DNA of 39,431 nt from positions 1 to 39,431 of the IMG/VR virus record IMGVR_UViG_3300025141_013063, one strand, 5' to 3'. This stretch comes from a virus. A program made the position numbers and the translations under genes. Shown here piece by piece: positions 17,638 to 28,061 of this stretch (positions are counted from its first letter, which is position 1; every line of letters begins with the position of its first letter). A model generated the notes under the pieces. That model was given only the letters and a program-made list of their open reading frames with translations. It was not told the origin of the DNA and ran no database searches.

Positions 17638-20600
17638 ATGAGTTTTAAAACTTTATTCAATAAGGCTACGCAAGTTAGCTCACTAGCCAATAAATCGGCT
17701 GCCGATATAGGAAATGAAGTTGAGTCGGTTGAATATCACCAACAGGACATTATTCACGAGAAGAGGTTTATACCAAACATAGATCTCTCAGATCCTGCAA
17801 AATTTGCTAGATATGGTTCGGCTGAAGAATACTACAAACAGTCGGTTGAGAGAGTTTATGAAGCTTATCCTTATGACGGCTCATTAAAAGAAAAATTAGA
17901 GTGGGAGAATGATTCCACTTATATAGATTTACATATTTTTAATAATTTGTATCCTCGGACAAACGGATACGTCATCATTTCTGCTGATGGTTGGGGCGAC
18001 ATCGACGGCGCGCAATGGAGCGGATATGGTCTCCCAGAGGATTTGGAGTTTATATTCTTTAAGGGAGGCCCTCATCCCAACCCCGACGGAATGGCACCCA
18101 TCGCCGGACAATTTACTGGATCCAATTATTACAATGTTTCTAATAATAGAGAAAACAACCTTAAATATGATTTACAAAATAATGGCGTTACTGTTGAATT
18201 TTGGCTTAAGAAGGATTCGTTTGATACAACCAAAACTGAAAAAGAGATTATTTTTGATCTTTGGAACGGCGAACAAGAAGGCACTAGCGACTACGGGCGC
18301 CTGACAATTGAGCTTTCGGGAACTGTTACTGGTGCCGACCCCTTCTTGGTTACGGCGCAGTCAGGCTCATCTGCGGGGGTAATACGAGCTTCGGTTGCTT
18401 CTACTTCGTTTACTACATCCTCTATAGCGGACGGAAAATGGCATCACTACGCTGTATCGTTGCAATCTGCTTCGGCTGGCACCAAAAGTCGTTTTTATGT
18501 CGACGGAAATCTTAATAACACCATCACAACAGGCTCCTCCGGCCTTAATGAAGTGCTCGGCGGCCTCCGCGCCTATATCGGCGCCGCAATCACAACTCCG
18601 GCCGCCACTGCGGCCCCAGCGAAGTCTGGTAAATTATCAGGATCTTTAGACGAATTTAGATATTGGAAGACAAGACGATCGTCTAAGGATATTGGCAGAT
18701 ATTGGTTTGACCAAGTGGGCGGCGGCACAAACTCCGATCCAGAGCCGTTTACCGACACTCAAGAAACTGTAAATACCAATCTGGGTGTATACTTTAAGTT
18801 TAATGAGGGAATCACGGGAGTCACAGCAACCGACAGTACCGTGCTGGATTACTCTGGCCGTATTTCAAACGGTACCTGGACCGGCTATGGGGCCGGCTCC
18901 CGTGAGACTGGCTCTGCAATAGTTCTTTCTAACGCGGCAACAAAAGAATTTAAAGATCCTATTATTTATTCTACCCACCCGAAGGTTGTTTCACTACAAT
19001 CACAGCTCCAGTTCACTGGCTCTGAACATGACGCAACTAATAATGCTTCTATATATAACTCTATTCCCTCGTGGATTACTGAAGAAGACGCCGAACAGCA
19101 ATATAATGTCCGCTATCTGACTCAGATAATGGGAAGCTATTTTGATACATTGCACATGCAAATGGATGCAGTGAATGATCTTAAAGATATCCGATATGTG
19201 AGCGGCAGCGACAAGCCAATCCCGTTTTCTCATAAACTATTAAGCTCCTGCGGATTTGTTTCGCCTAATATATTTGTAGATGCCGACATACTTGAAAAAT
19301 TAGCAGACCGTAGTGAGGATTTGTTATACGAGAAGTCTCTAAATGATACTAAGAACATCATATATCAAAATATTTATAATAATTTAGCATATATCTATAA
19401 ATCAAAAGGGACAGAAAAAGCATTTAGAAACCTAATACGTTGCTTTGGCATAGATGATGAGTTAATAAAGCTCAACATGTACGCAAAAAACACAGCCTAT
19501 GAGTATCGTTTAAACAGAAGAAGTGTCTTGGTAAATGACAGGGTTGCCAATTTCAATACACCTCAAAACAAAAGTGCGGTTGTATTTTCATTTTCCTCAT
19601 CTCTCAATCCTAATTCAACTGGGTTCATCTCTTCCGACAGCGTTTTAAATAGGGGTTTTGCTTTCACTCTTGAAAGCGACATTATCTTACCCTCAAAGCC
19701 GGACGAAACTAGTACCACTTATTTTAATACAAATACAATTTCTTCGTCATTGTTTGGCCTCCACGGCGCTGGTCTCTCAGAGGCAGATACAAGCTGGCCT
19801 GCAAACGATGGGGTGAACTTTCAAGTCTATGCAGTAAGAGATGAGATAGATTCCCCAAATGTGAAATTTGTATTGACTGGTACAGCTGGAGGCTATGTCC
19901 CCCGGCTAGAGTCAACTCTTTATGAAGGAGCATATGACAAAACCAGATGGAATCTTTCTGTTCGAATAAAGCCAGAGAATTATCCCTTAGCTTATTTTTC
20001 CGATGACGCGGCAAACGGCAACTATACTGTGGTACTCGCCGGCCATCAGGTCGAAGGAGGAGAATTAGTAGATTCTTTCGAGGTGTCTGGTACGGTCAGC
20101 GCTGCGCCTTCGTCCTTTATAACCGGGAGCAGGAGAGTATATGTTGGCGCACATAGAACCAACGTTACTGGTGCAGTTCTACAAACCTCAGATGTTGAGG
20201 TTGATGCATGCAGGTTCTGGCTCGATTATGTCGATAACGAAGCCTTAAAACAGCATGTTCTGGATCCTAATAATTTCGGAGCGCTAGCTCCTGCTGCTTA
20301 TGCGTTCCCATTTGATGCGACTGCGTCCTACGGAGATGTTAAGAAGGCAGATACGTTAGCTCTAAATTGGGAGTTTAGCCAAAATACAGGATCTAATGCT
20401 TTGGGGCAATTTCTTGTGGCCGACGAGTCTTCTGGGTCGCTGAATAATGCGGCCACTAGATATGGTCCTCTCGGGCCCATTCTAAATATGCAGTATACGG
20501 GACAGGGATATGATTTCAAAGCATCATCCACTGCTGCCATTAAAAAAGAGTTTATTGTAGCTTCTAGATTAAATGATCTAGAATCAATTGCGCCTGCCGA

Positions 20601-23600
20601 AACAATCCAGGTCTTGGGCGCCGACGAACAACAAGTTTTTAAGATTGATTCGCGACCCGTTAATTATTTCTTTGCATTTGAAAAAAGCACCTCAAAGGTA
20701 ATATCTGAAGAAATGGTGAATATGTTCGGCACCCTTAGAGACTTCAACAATATGATTGGCTTACCGGTTAATCGATATCGGCAAGAGTACAAAACCCTTA
20801 ACTTTATGAGGCAAAAATTCTTTGAAAAAGTTGAAAACAACGAAATTGATTTTGATCGCTTCTATGAATTTTATAAGTGGTTTGATTCTAGTCTATCTTA
20901 TATGCTCGGGCAACTCGTTCCTGCGGCTGCAGACTTTGCTGAAAACATTCGGACCACCATAGAAAATACCACTCTGCAGAGAAGTAAATATAAAAATATA
21001 TTTCCATTTATAGATGCGTTAGATAATGTTTTTGAGACGTCTCTTTCGAGCAATGTTGATTATGGAGATGCAATCTCATCTCCCGATGATGACCCCCAAG
21101 GTACCGGCTTTTATCCTGTACACGCTCCTCGAATACGACAGGTCGGCCTGTCCGCCCGCGCCGTCACCAAAAGGTGGAAATATAATCATGCTCCCGAAGA
21201 TGGTGACGAAAAGAAGAAGTATTTGTGGTGGAAAAACAAGGCCGCTCGTGACAATCCAACAATTTCTGTCAATGAAGATGTAAACGCCAGTCGCAGCACA
21301 GTTCTAAAGACAATCAGAAGCCAAACAGAACGCGAAATGATGCGCCCATATCGATACTCCGCAGCCGGCGCTACAGTTTTGGGCGGTGTCGGCGCAAAGC
21401 AGAACAAAAATGTTAATTTTATGTTTGCTGCCACCAACCCATATGGGCCCCTGCTCGAGGCTTCAAACATCCCACAAAACATTATGCTTTCTTTTGATAG
21501 TGATGTTGAAAATCTTTTAGATACCACTGACGAGTTTTATCCGACATATAAGCAACGCCTAGGCTACGGGATAAACCCCAGGATCAATCATGATACAGAT
21601 ATTATTGACAAACGGGATGGAAATAATGTTACAACTTTTTCTCTCTATAAAATAGGCAGTCCTGTTAGTAAATATGAAGAAGATATCGCGGACCAGTATA
21701 AGCCCGGCGTCACGATCACAAACCTACATCACGACTATGTCGACTCAACTGATATACCGCTTCAGGGCCCCTTCACAGAGAAGTTTGTTGGCGGCCGCCA
21801 GTTCCGTCATACAGAGATCAACCCGGGCTCAGATAGCCGTACCACTCGTTTTGAAGGCTATCGTTTGGCTCTTGGCATGTATTCTACAGCGTCTCACAGT
21901 GGATCTCTTGGTATCGTTCCTCCCAATTATCCGTTTGCAGATAGTCCTGCAGGTTCTGCTCCCAATGGATTCTTGCCTGAGTTGGCTGTTCGCAGCAGAT
22001 TTAGAGACGAGACAGCCAAGCGCCCGGTTAATATAAAAAATATCCTAATGACAACAGAGCCTTTGGGAACTCGTTTGTCAGGAGTGCTGCATCATAACAG
22101 AATTGGAAATTATTCTCATAATTATGAGGTACTAAACACCGCCGGCCGCGTTAATAATGATCCATTTTTTAATGATCAATCATTTGACTTTGCCCCCTAT
22201 CCAGAAACTTTGGCCACTCGTGGCCGCTTTCCGCTATATCTTCCTTTGGTTTCAAGCTGGGAGCCTAAAACGATACACTTCGCCGAAGATGATGACTATG
22301 TGGATGCCGGGTCTCAATCCGCCTGGGATGCCTCGGACATGCTCGGCGCCGAGGATAGAGTTAGTATATCCTTCTGGTTTAGATTTACGAATGAAACGGT
22401 TGACGACCACGAAGTGATTTTCAGCCTAGGCAAGTATAGTGGCTCCGGCAATAAAGATTCCCTCACTATTCTACTTACGTCGCCCTCTTCTAAAGATAAT
22501 AGAGTGTGGGCGATATTCCAGGACAACGCCGGGTACCAAACTTCGGTGACGTCCCTCACAGCGATCGACAAGGACACCTGGTATCACGCAGTTATTGTCT
22601 TCCCGGAAGATTCCATGAATCAAGGACCAGGCAGCCACCCGAGTGATCCGTTCCCTAGGGTCTATATTAATGGCTCCGATGACTCCGGTACCGCAGACAA
22701 CCAAGCCTTATGGGGAGATGACTTCATTAGCGGTTGTCGCCTAGGTGAGAGTGTGGTCGCCGTCGCCGGCTTCGAGAATTACAGAGGATACCTCGCAGAT
22801 CTGGCAATTTGGGATTCTGAACTCAGCGACAGCAATGCTGTCACACTCTACAACGACGGCACCCGGGTCGATATTGAATCAACAGGCATTTCTGGATTGA
22901 AAAGCTGGTGGAAACTAGGATCTCATATAGACGATTCCGCCACCGGGACCTTGTACAACGAGATAGCCGGCGGCATCGACATTACTCCGGATGGCTTTGA
23001 CTCCACTGGTCTCCAAGAAGAATCCCCTCCAACCCCGCCATCCTGGTATCCCTTCTACGGGGATCCGCTCTATGAACCTACTGCAAACCCCGGCGGCAAC
23101 CTCAATTACGCCCTCCCATCAAGAACAGGCAGCAATTCCAACCACACTGTTTTTGTCAACCGTTACGCCGGCAGCGGCTATGAAGTTATGTCGCGGGGGT
23201 ATATGGACCCCGCACACGAAGAGCTTTCAGTATATAACGCATTGCCTTATCATAACCTGTCGATTCGTAATCATGGCTTGTCTGGGAATGTTGTAGCTGA
23301 CCCTATTGCAGCAAGAACCATTACTGTAATCGATCAGATAGGCAAGAACCGCGGCCTCGACCAACGCGCGAGCCTTCACTGCGGCCCATTTGGTTCCGAC
23401 GGAGCCTTTGGCAGTGTTCCAGAACTTACTTATGTAACAATTCCTTCCTGGCACAAAACCAATAGGAACGCAAAAGCACGAATTCTCAGCTCATCCACCG
23501 GCTATACACAAGGGGTCCTCTACGACAATCTATATGTCCAGCACGCTCTACCGCGCTCTGAGCAGCAGTATGCGTGGGTTACGGCCTCTCTGAAGGCCGG

Positions 23601-26600
23601 TGCCACCATCTTTGGCTTGGACGCACCTGCGTGCCTCACAGCGTCTTCTATGAGCCAGCTGATTGTGTCTGGTGCCACTGACGATGATATGTTTGTGCCC
23701 GTGAATATTCACCTCGCCGACCCGGTGAGTGCTTCTTCGCATACTCTAGGCTATCCTCTCGCTGCCAGTGCTCAAACCACTTACCCTAATCCTAGTTATT
23801 GGTTCGCCCCCGTCTTTGTTGATGCAGAGGATTACTTTAATGCTCTGATGTTAACTCGAAATGGTCCTTATCAGTATCCGACCTGGAAACAAATTCGCAC
23901 AGGGGAAGGAAAGGTGGCCTCGAAGCTCCGACGAACCAATACGATCGGAACAGTCATCAAGCCCGCGGCTATCCCCCAAAAGATTGGAGGCAGAACTGTA
24001 CAATTTGTGAACCCAAGACAGGCAAATCAATTTGTTGATTATATCGAGCAACCGATAAGCAGTCGATACTATCCCGTTACTGTTTGTTTGGAGGATAATA
24101 CAGATGATTCAAATACTGACAATAATATTTTATTGAACGTAACCTACGCCAACCTGTTTGATTACTTCTCAAACGAAGGGTTGAATAACTATCTTGGGAC
24201 GCCAGAGCCCGATCTGTATAATAACGCTCTCAATACTGTTTTTGAGTATGTAACCTCAAGCAACATGTCTGTGGTGATTGGATATTCCGAGAGAATATAC
24301 CCGGCTGAGATAAATGCTTATAAGAACATAGTGCGCCGGAGAACTGAGTTCACGATTGATGATATATGGAACCCGAATCGGACTCTGCGCAGTGAGCTAG
24401 ACCCAGCCGATGGCCCGGGCCGAGCGCGCCCAAATTCACAGGGCGCGTCTGTGCTTTCTGCAAGCATATGGCCTTTGGATGGCCGTAAAGATTTTGGCGG
24501 ACCATTAGTTTATGGACCGGCCAGCCCGGCCAGCCAATTCCCGCTCGAAAGCGGGTCTATTTCCTCACAGGGCGAGTTGATGAATATGTATTCTCGACTG
24601 TCTCAGTCGTATAATGTTGCTGCGCCCGCGGGCTCTCCGGCCCTCCCCGGCGCAACCTACGCGATGAGGGTTCCGGCTGGAAAGCTTAGTGACTACTCCC
24701 TGTGGACAGCCGTCGCCGGCGATGCAAAGTGGCAAGCGGCAGAACAGTCAGGCAAACAACCATATACAACATATGAGGATTATAGCGAGAAGATTGCAAG
24801 AGTTGGAAAAGATCATTCGATCGTCCCGGAATTTAGAATAAGTTCTTTGATTGAAGATTATGTTGAAACGAATCAAAGTAATTTCTTGGCCTCCCTGGAT
24901 AATATTCTAGAGTTGACCGGTGCATCGATTGCAAATAGTTCGCAAAGTCAATTCTTTAAGACATATACCAACTCTGATTTCCTAAAGTACTTTACAGTTG
25001 TTGACAAGGAGATTAATAACAAGAGGTCTGGAGACCTTAAGATTAAAAGGGATAAGGTTGCTCTTAAGTGCTCGGCGCTTCTTAAGTTCCTGCCATATAA
25101 AGGATTTTATCCGGCTGAAAGAACAGTTGAGTTGGCGACCCTATTTTCCCGGTCTTATGGAGACAGTTTCGACATAACAACCGATAATGTACAAAATCAG
25201 GGCCCCGCAATGCGGGCGATTTTAGAGCCCTTTTATGCCCCGGGTATTATGTTTAATACCATAAAATCCGGAATTGCGGTTAATAACTGGGTGATGGTGA
25301 ACAGTGATACCTCGTTCACCGAATCAGTACCCTATATTCACGGCAACTCAACAGAACTACCAGAGGGGGACATATGGTGGCCATATGTTTTGGGGCTCGG
25401 ATCTGGTTCGAGCGGGGACTCCAATAAATATGCAATACAGAAAATCCCATTTGAAGCAATTTATCAGCCAACAAAATATTTTAATACAAATTACATAACC
25501 AGTTCCTATATTTATGATACCGGCACCCCGGGCGCCCAATCCCTCGCAGCCGGCTCTCAAATTGAAGAAGATCCGTGTCCTCCTCGCATCCGTGCACATA
25601 TCAGAGGAAAGAAACTATATGAGCTTGCGGCTGATAATTTCCTGTGCGAAACGGTTGAGTTTTTTAAAGACGGCTTGAGTTCTTTTGTTTCGGATCGAGA
25701 AGACAAGTTCAATACAGTTCGAAAAGATCAAGAGTACAAGATGACAATGACGATGTACAGGACCACAGACTCTACAGGATCAGTGGACAGGAATGCCTTC
25801 GAGATGTACAGCAGGACATCGGCGTTTGGCGCGCCTGTTGTAAAAAATTATAATCCCTCTTATCGGTCTCTCGAACCTGATGCTGCCTCAGCTAGCTTCT
25901 CCCACGTGACTCCTCCTTATTTTGCTGCATCAGGTTCGGCAACATTTACATATAAGGCACAATATACCGGCGTCCCCACACTTGACGAAATTTTGGCAAA
26001 CACAACAATTTCATATACTCGTGCGGAGACAGTTAATCTTGATGTATCGGCCGATTGGCCCCACGGCCTGGATCCTAGAATTCAGCTAGATAGTTGTTTT
26101 AATTTAACTGATTATTATTCTGAGGTTCCGAGAGGCACAGTTGAACAAAAGAAGAGGTGGCTGATTCAATCCAAATTTGAAACCCCCATTCTAAACTTTG
26201 CTGGAGTAGATGTGGCAACACCCCGCACCACTTCAGCGTCGGCCGGAACATCCAGCGCCGACCAGATTCTCACGCGCGGAATGTGGCACCAATATGGATC
26301 AATTCCTGCGGGCAGTAACCTAGGCGTTTTCGCAGTTATGGAAGATTCTGTCGGAGGCCGCTCGCTGGCCGATGTGGTCAACATACAAACTGGCATTCCC
26401 GCCAGAATCGGTAGCGTTAAAACTGAAAATACTCTTGAAGAGGCCGTCATTGCAGTGCCATTTAAGACTATAAAAAATCGAAGAAAATTCTTTGAATTTG
26501 ATAAGAAGTCAAAGGAATCCGATACCTACAAAAACCTTAAGGGCCTTATGGATAAATATGTATTCCCTCCCAAGTTCGATTTCACGCGACACAAAACAGT

Positions 26601-27072
26601 AAAGGCAGTTCAAATGTATGCATTTGAGTTTTCGGCTGACGTAACCCAGCAAGATATTTCCGATATGTGGCAGAACTTGCCCCCCGATATTGCCGATAGA
26701 TTCGAGCAGAAAGAAGTTTTTGTTGAAGAAGAAGAATTAATCAAGTCCCTTGTAGAAAAAGCTGGAAATATTCAGTGGATGGTGTTTAAAGTGAAGAAGC
26801 GAGCCAAAAAGGATTACGAGAAGTATCGTCGAAGTCTGGTGACATCGAACACGGGCCCGTTTGTCAAAACTATTGGTGACTATTCTTATAACTGGCCTTA
26901 TGATTACTTCTCGTTGGTTGAACTAGTTAAAATTGATGAGACAGTTCAATATGTTTCAACTGATTTGACGGAAGCGCCTGATTCGACGATACAGGTTGTC
27001 GGAACGGTTAATGTGGATATAGCCAACCCGGTTCCGGTAGATATTGTTGCGCCAGAAGGATTTGATGGATAG
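17638..27072 (+). CDS. giant (3144 aa) tail/baseplate protein with LamG-like domains
   Basis: This is a 3144-residue protein that occupies almost a quarter of the window. An N-terminal block (KFARYGSAEEYYKQSVERVY) precedes a LamG / concanavalin-type domain at about residues 182-355 (VTVEFWLKK, DGKWHHYAVSL, SRFYVDG, GSLDEFRYW). At about 582-610 is a helical YIYKSKGTEKAFRNLIRCFG motif, of the type seen in baseplate tail-protein-I-like proteins. A second, diverged LamG-like segment covers about 641-885 and a third, clearer one about 1548-1765 (ISFWFRF, KDTWYHAVIVF, ADLAIWDSEL). The C-terminus is beta-rich with a VVGTVNVDIANPVPVDIV strand pair. In order and size it could replace the T4 gp7/gp10-type peripheral wedge proteins and carry receptor-binding lectins. 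Function is inferred. Confidence 0.75.
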   Translation: MSFKTLFNKATQVSSLANKSAADIGNEVESVEYHQQDIIHEKRFIPNIDLSDPAKFARYGSAEEYYKQSVERVYEAYPYDGSLKEKLEWENDSTYIDLHIFNNLYPRTNGYVIISADGWGDIDGAQWSGYGLPEDLEFIFFKGGPHPNPDGMAPIAGQFTGSNYYNVSNNRENNLKYDLQNNGVTVEFWLKKDSFDTTKTEKEIIFDLWNGEQEGTSDYGRLTIELSGTVTGADPFLVTAQSGSSAGVIRASVASTSFTTSSIADGKWHHYAVSLQSASAGTKSRFYVDGNLNNTITTGSSGLNEVLGGLRAYIGAAITTPAATAAPAKSGKLSGSLDEFRYWKTRRSSKDIGRYWFDQVGGGTNSDPEPFTDTQETVNTNLGVYFKFNEGITGVTATDSTVLDYSGRISNGTWTGYGAGSRETGSAIVLSNAATKEFKDPIIYSTHPKVVSLQSQLQFTGSEHDATNNASIYNSIPSWITEEDAEQQYNVRYLTQIMGSYFDTLHMQMDAVNDLKDIRYVSGSDKPIPFSHKLLSSCGFVSPNIFVDADILEKLADRSEDLLYEKSLNDTKNIIYQNIYNNLAYIYKSKGTEKAFRNLIRCFGIDDELIKLNMYAKNTAYEYRLNRRSVLVNDRVANFNTPQNKSAVVFSFSSSLNPNSTGFISSDSVLNRGFAFTLESDIILPSKPDETSTTYFNTNTISSSLFGLHGAGLSEADTSWPANDGVNFQVYAVRDEIDSPNVKFVLTGTAGGYVPRLESTLYEGAYDKTRWNLSVRIKPENYPLAYFSDDAANGNYTVVLAGHQVEGGELVDSFEVSGTVSAAPSSFITGSRRVYVGAHRTNVTGAVLQTSDVEVDACRFWLDYVDNEALKQHVLDPNNFGALAPAAYAFPFDATASYGDVKKADTLALNWEFSQNTGSNALGQFLVADESSGSLNNAATRYGPLGPILNMQYTGQGYDFKASSTAAIKKEFIVASRLNDLESIAPAETIQVLGADEQQVFKIDSRPVNYFFAFEKSTSKVISEEMVNMFGTLRDFNNMIGLPVNRYRQEYKTLNFMRQKFFEKVENNEIDFDRFYEFYKWFDSSLSYMLGQLVPAAADFAENIRTTIENTTLQRSKYKNIFPFIDALDNVFETSLSSNVDYGDAISSPDDDPQGTGFYPVHAPRIRQVGLSARAVTKRWKYNHAPEDGDEKKKYLWWKNKAARDNPTISVNEDVNASRSTVLKTIRSQTEREMMRPYRYSAAGATVLGGVGAKQNKNVNFMFAATNPYGPLLEASNIPQNIMLSFDSDVENLLDTTDEFYPTYKQRLGYGINPRINHDTDIIDKRDGNNVTTFSLYKIGSPVSKYEEDIADQYKPGVTITNLHHDYVDSTDIPLQGPFTEKFVGGRQFRHTEINPGSDSRTTRFEGYRLALGMYSTASHSGSLGIVPPNYPFADSPAGSAPNGFLPELAVRSRFRDETAKRPVNIKNILMTTEPLGTRLSGVLHHNRIGNYSHNYEVLNTAGRVNNDPFFNDQSFDFAPYPETLATRGRFPLYLPLVSSWEPKTIHFAEDDDYVDAGSQSAWDASDMLGAEDRVSISFWFRFTNETVDDHEVIFSLGKYSGSGNKDSLTILLTSPSSKDNRVWAIFQDNAGYQTSVTSLTAIDKDTWYHAVIVFPEDSMNQGPGSHPSDPFPRVYINGSDDSGTADNQALWGDDFISGCRLGESVVAVAGFENYRGYLADLAIWDSELSDSNAVTLYNDGTRVDIESTGISGLKSWWKLGSHIDDSATGTLYNEIAGGIDITPDGFDSTGLQEESPPTPPSWYPFYGDPLYEPTANPGGNLNYALPSRTGSNSNHTVFVNRYAGSGYEVMSRGYMDPAHEELSVYNALPYHNLSIRNHGLSGNVVADPIAARTITVIDQIGKNRGLDQRASLHCGPFGSDGAFGSVPELTYVTIPSWHKTNRNAKARILSSSTGYTQGVLYDNLYVQHALPRSEQQYAWVTASLKAGATIFGLDAPACLTASSMSQLIVSGATDDDMFVPVNIHLADPVSASSHTLGYPLAASAQTTYPNPSYWFAPVFVDAEDYFNALMLTRNGPYQYPTWKQIRTGEGKVASKLRRTNTIGTVIKPAAIPQKIGGRTVQFVNPRQANQFVDYIEQPISSRYYPVTVCLEDNTDDSNTDNNILLNVTYANLFDYFSNEGLNNYLGTPEPDLYNNALNTVFEYVTSSNMSVVIGYSERIYPAEINAYKNIVRRRTEFTIDDIWNPNRTLRSELDPADGPGRARPNSQGASVLSASIWPLDGRKDFGGPLVYGPASPASQFPLESGSISSQGELMNMYSRLSQSYNVAAPAGSPALPGATYAMRVPAGKLSDYSLWTAVAGDAKWQAAEQSGKQPYTTYEDYSEKIARVGKDHSIVPEFRISSLIEDYVETNQSNFLASLDNILELTGASIANSSQSQFFKTYTNSDFLKYFTVVDKEINNKRSGDLKIKRDKVALKCSALLKFLPYKGFYPAERTVELATLFSRSYGDSFDITTDNVQNQGPAMRAILEPFYAPGIMFNTIKSGIAVNNWVMVNSDTSFTESVPYIHGNSTELPEGDIWWPYVLGLGSGSSGDSNKYAIQKIPFEAIYQPTKYFNTNYITSSYIYDTGTPGAQSLAAGSQIEEDPCPPRIRAHIRGKKLYELAADNFLCETVEFFKDGLSSFVSDREDKFNTVRKDQEYKMTMTMYRTTDSTGSVDRNAFEMYSRTSAFGAPVVKNYNPSYRSLEPDAASASFSHVTPPYFAASGSATFTYKAQYTGVPTLDEILANTTISYTRAETVNLDVSADWPHGLDPRIQLDSCFNLTDYYSEVPRGTVEQKKRWLIQSKFETPILNFAGVDVATPRTTSASAGTSSADQILTRGMWHQYGSIPAGSNLGVFAVMEDSVGGRSLADVVNIQTGIPARIGSVKTENTLEEAVIAVPFKTIKNRRKFFEFDKKSKESDTYKNLKGLMDKYVFPPKFDFTRHKTVKAVQMYAFEFSADVTQQDISDMWQNLPPDIADRFEQKEVFVEEEELIKSLVEKAGNIQWMVFKVKKRAKKDYEKYRRSLVTSNTGPFVKTIGDYSYNWPYDYFSLVELVKIDETVQYVSTDLTEAPDSTIQVVGTVNVDIANPVPVDIVAPEGFDG

Positions 27073-27077
27073 AGATT

Positions 27078-28061
27078 ATGGTAGATTTTTTCGATAAAAA
27101 AGAAGATGTACTAGATTTTCAACTAACCGAATATGGTAAAAGATTGTTGCAACTAGGCAATCTTAAGCCGGAGTATTATGCGTTTTTTGACGAGGATATA
27201 TTATATGATACAGAAGCAGCTGGATTCTCAGAAGCACAGAATGACGCTGCTCGGAGAATTAAGTATGAAACTCCCGCATTAAAAGTGCAGCCCAACACGA
27301 CCGGCGTGGAGACTAGAGTTAATGAGTTTCTACACGAGGTGACTGGTGGCGCCAATGAAAATATCTTTACTACACCAATCTCTGAAAATTCTGTAAGTTT
27401 TGTTAATGCTTTTCAAAGCACCCCCCATTTTGCACAGAAATTCTTTTTAGGCTCCGACGCCATTGGAAACAGCGATCTTAAAACCGAGTATGCGCCGGCG
27501 TGGCACATCAACTGCATAGCGAACAATATAACATCTACTCAAACCTACTATACCGTTAACCTAACAGCCAGCAACACGGGCCTCGCCAACGGAATTGTTC
27601 GTAGTATTCCTCAACTAGATTTTGAAGTTGACTATAAAACATTTTTAGACTCTGCCGGTGCCTTCAATAACACAACATCCCCAGATATTGTTCAACTATC
27701 TAATGATTATTTTGAAGGAGATGTAGAACTATATGTGAAAGAAGATTACTTAGCCCTCCAAGTATTGGAAAAAAATACAGATTTTCTAAAAGAAAACTTT
27801 GATGTTCAGGTTTATGAGGTTCAAACGGACAACAACGGCACAGAGATGTTGACCCAGCTGCAGTTTTTAAAAGAGGATGAATTGCTCCAACCGACCACAG
27901 ACACAAATGTCGAACACTATATGAATATATTAACAGATGCGGAAATACCTGACAGCATTGCGGAGAAATTAGGAATAGACATTAAGTCCCTGAGAGGGAA
28001 TTCGGTCCGCTTGAGACTGAGCAGAGATCTATACCAGACAGACAATGAGGAGCCGTGCTAA
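27078..28061 (+). CDS. virion structural protein, paralogous N-terminus to the 35242 gene
   Basis: This is a 327-residue protein. The N-terminal 45 residues (DVLDFQLTEYGKRLLQLG, then YYAFFDEDILYD) share spacing and key residues with the N-terminus of the protein at 35242-36204 (DIIFDSVLTDTGRMRLAKG, then KFALGDDEIDY), which suggests a common small domain of phage structural proteins. The rest is mixed alpha/beta with an acidic C-terminal half. It starts five bases after the giant's stop with a weak AGAG ribosome binding site. The gene after it starts within its stop codon. A baseplate or appendage-adaptor role is inferred from context. Confidence 0.65.
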   Translation: MVDFFDKKEDVLDFQLTEYGKRLLQLGNLKPEYYAFFDEDILYDTEAAGFSEAQNDAARRIKYETPALKVQPNTTGVETRVNEFLHEVTGGANENIFTTPISENSVSFVNAFQSTPHFAQKFFLGSDAIGNSDLKTEYAPAWHINCIANNITSTQTYYTVNLTASNTGLANGIVRSIPQLDFEVDYKTFLDSAGAFNNTTSPDIVQLSNDYFEGDVELYVKEDYLALQVLEKNTDFLKENFDVQVYEVQTDNNGTEMLTQLQFLKEDELLQPTTDTNVEHYMNILTDAEIPDSIAEKLGIDIKSLRGNSVRLRLSRDLYQTDNEEPC

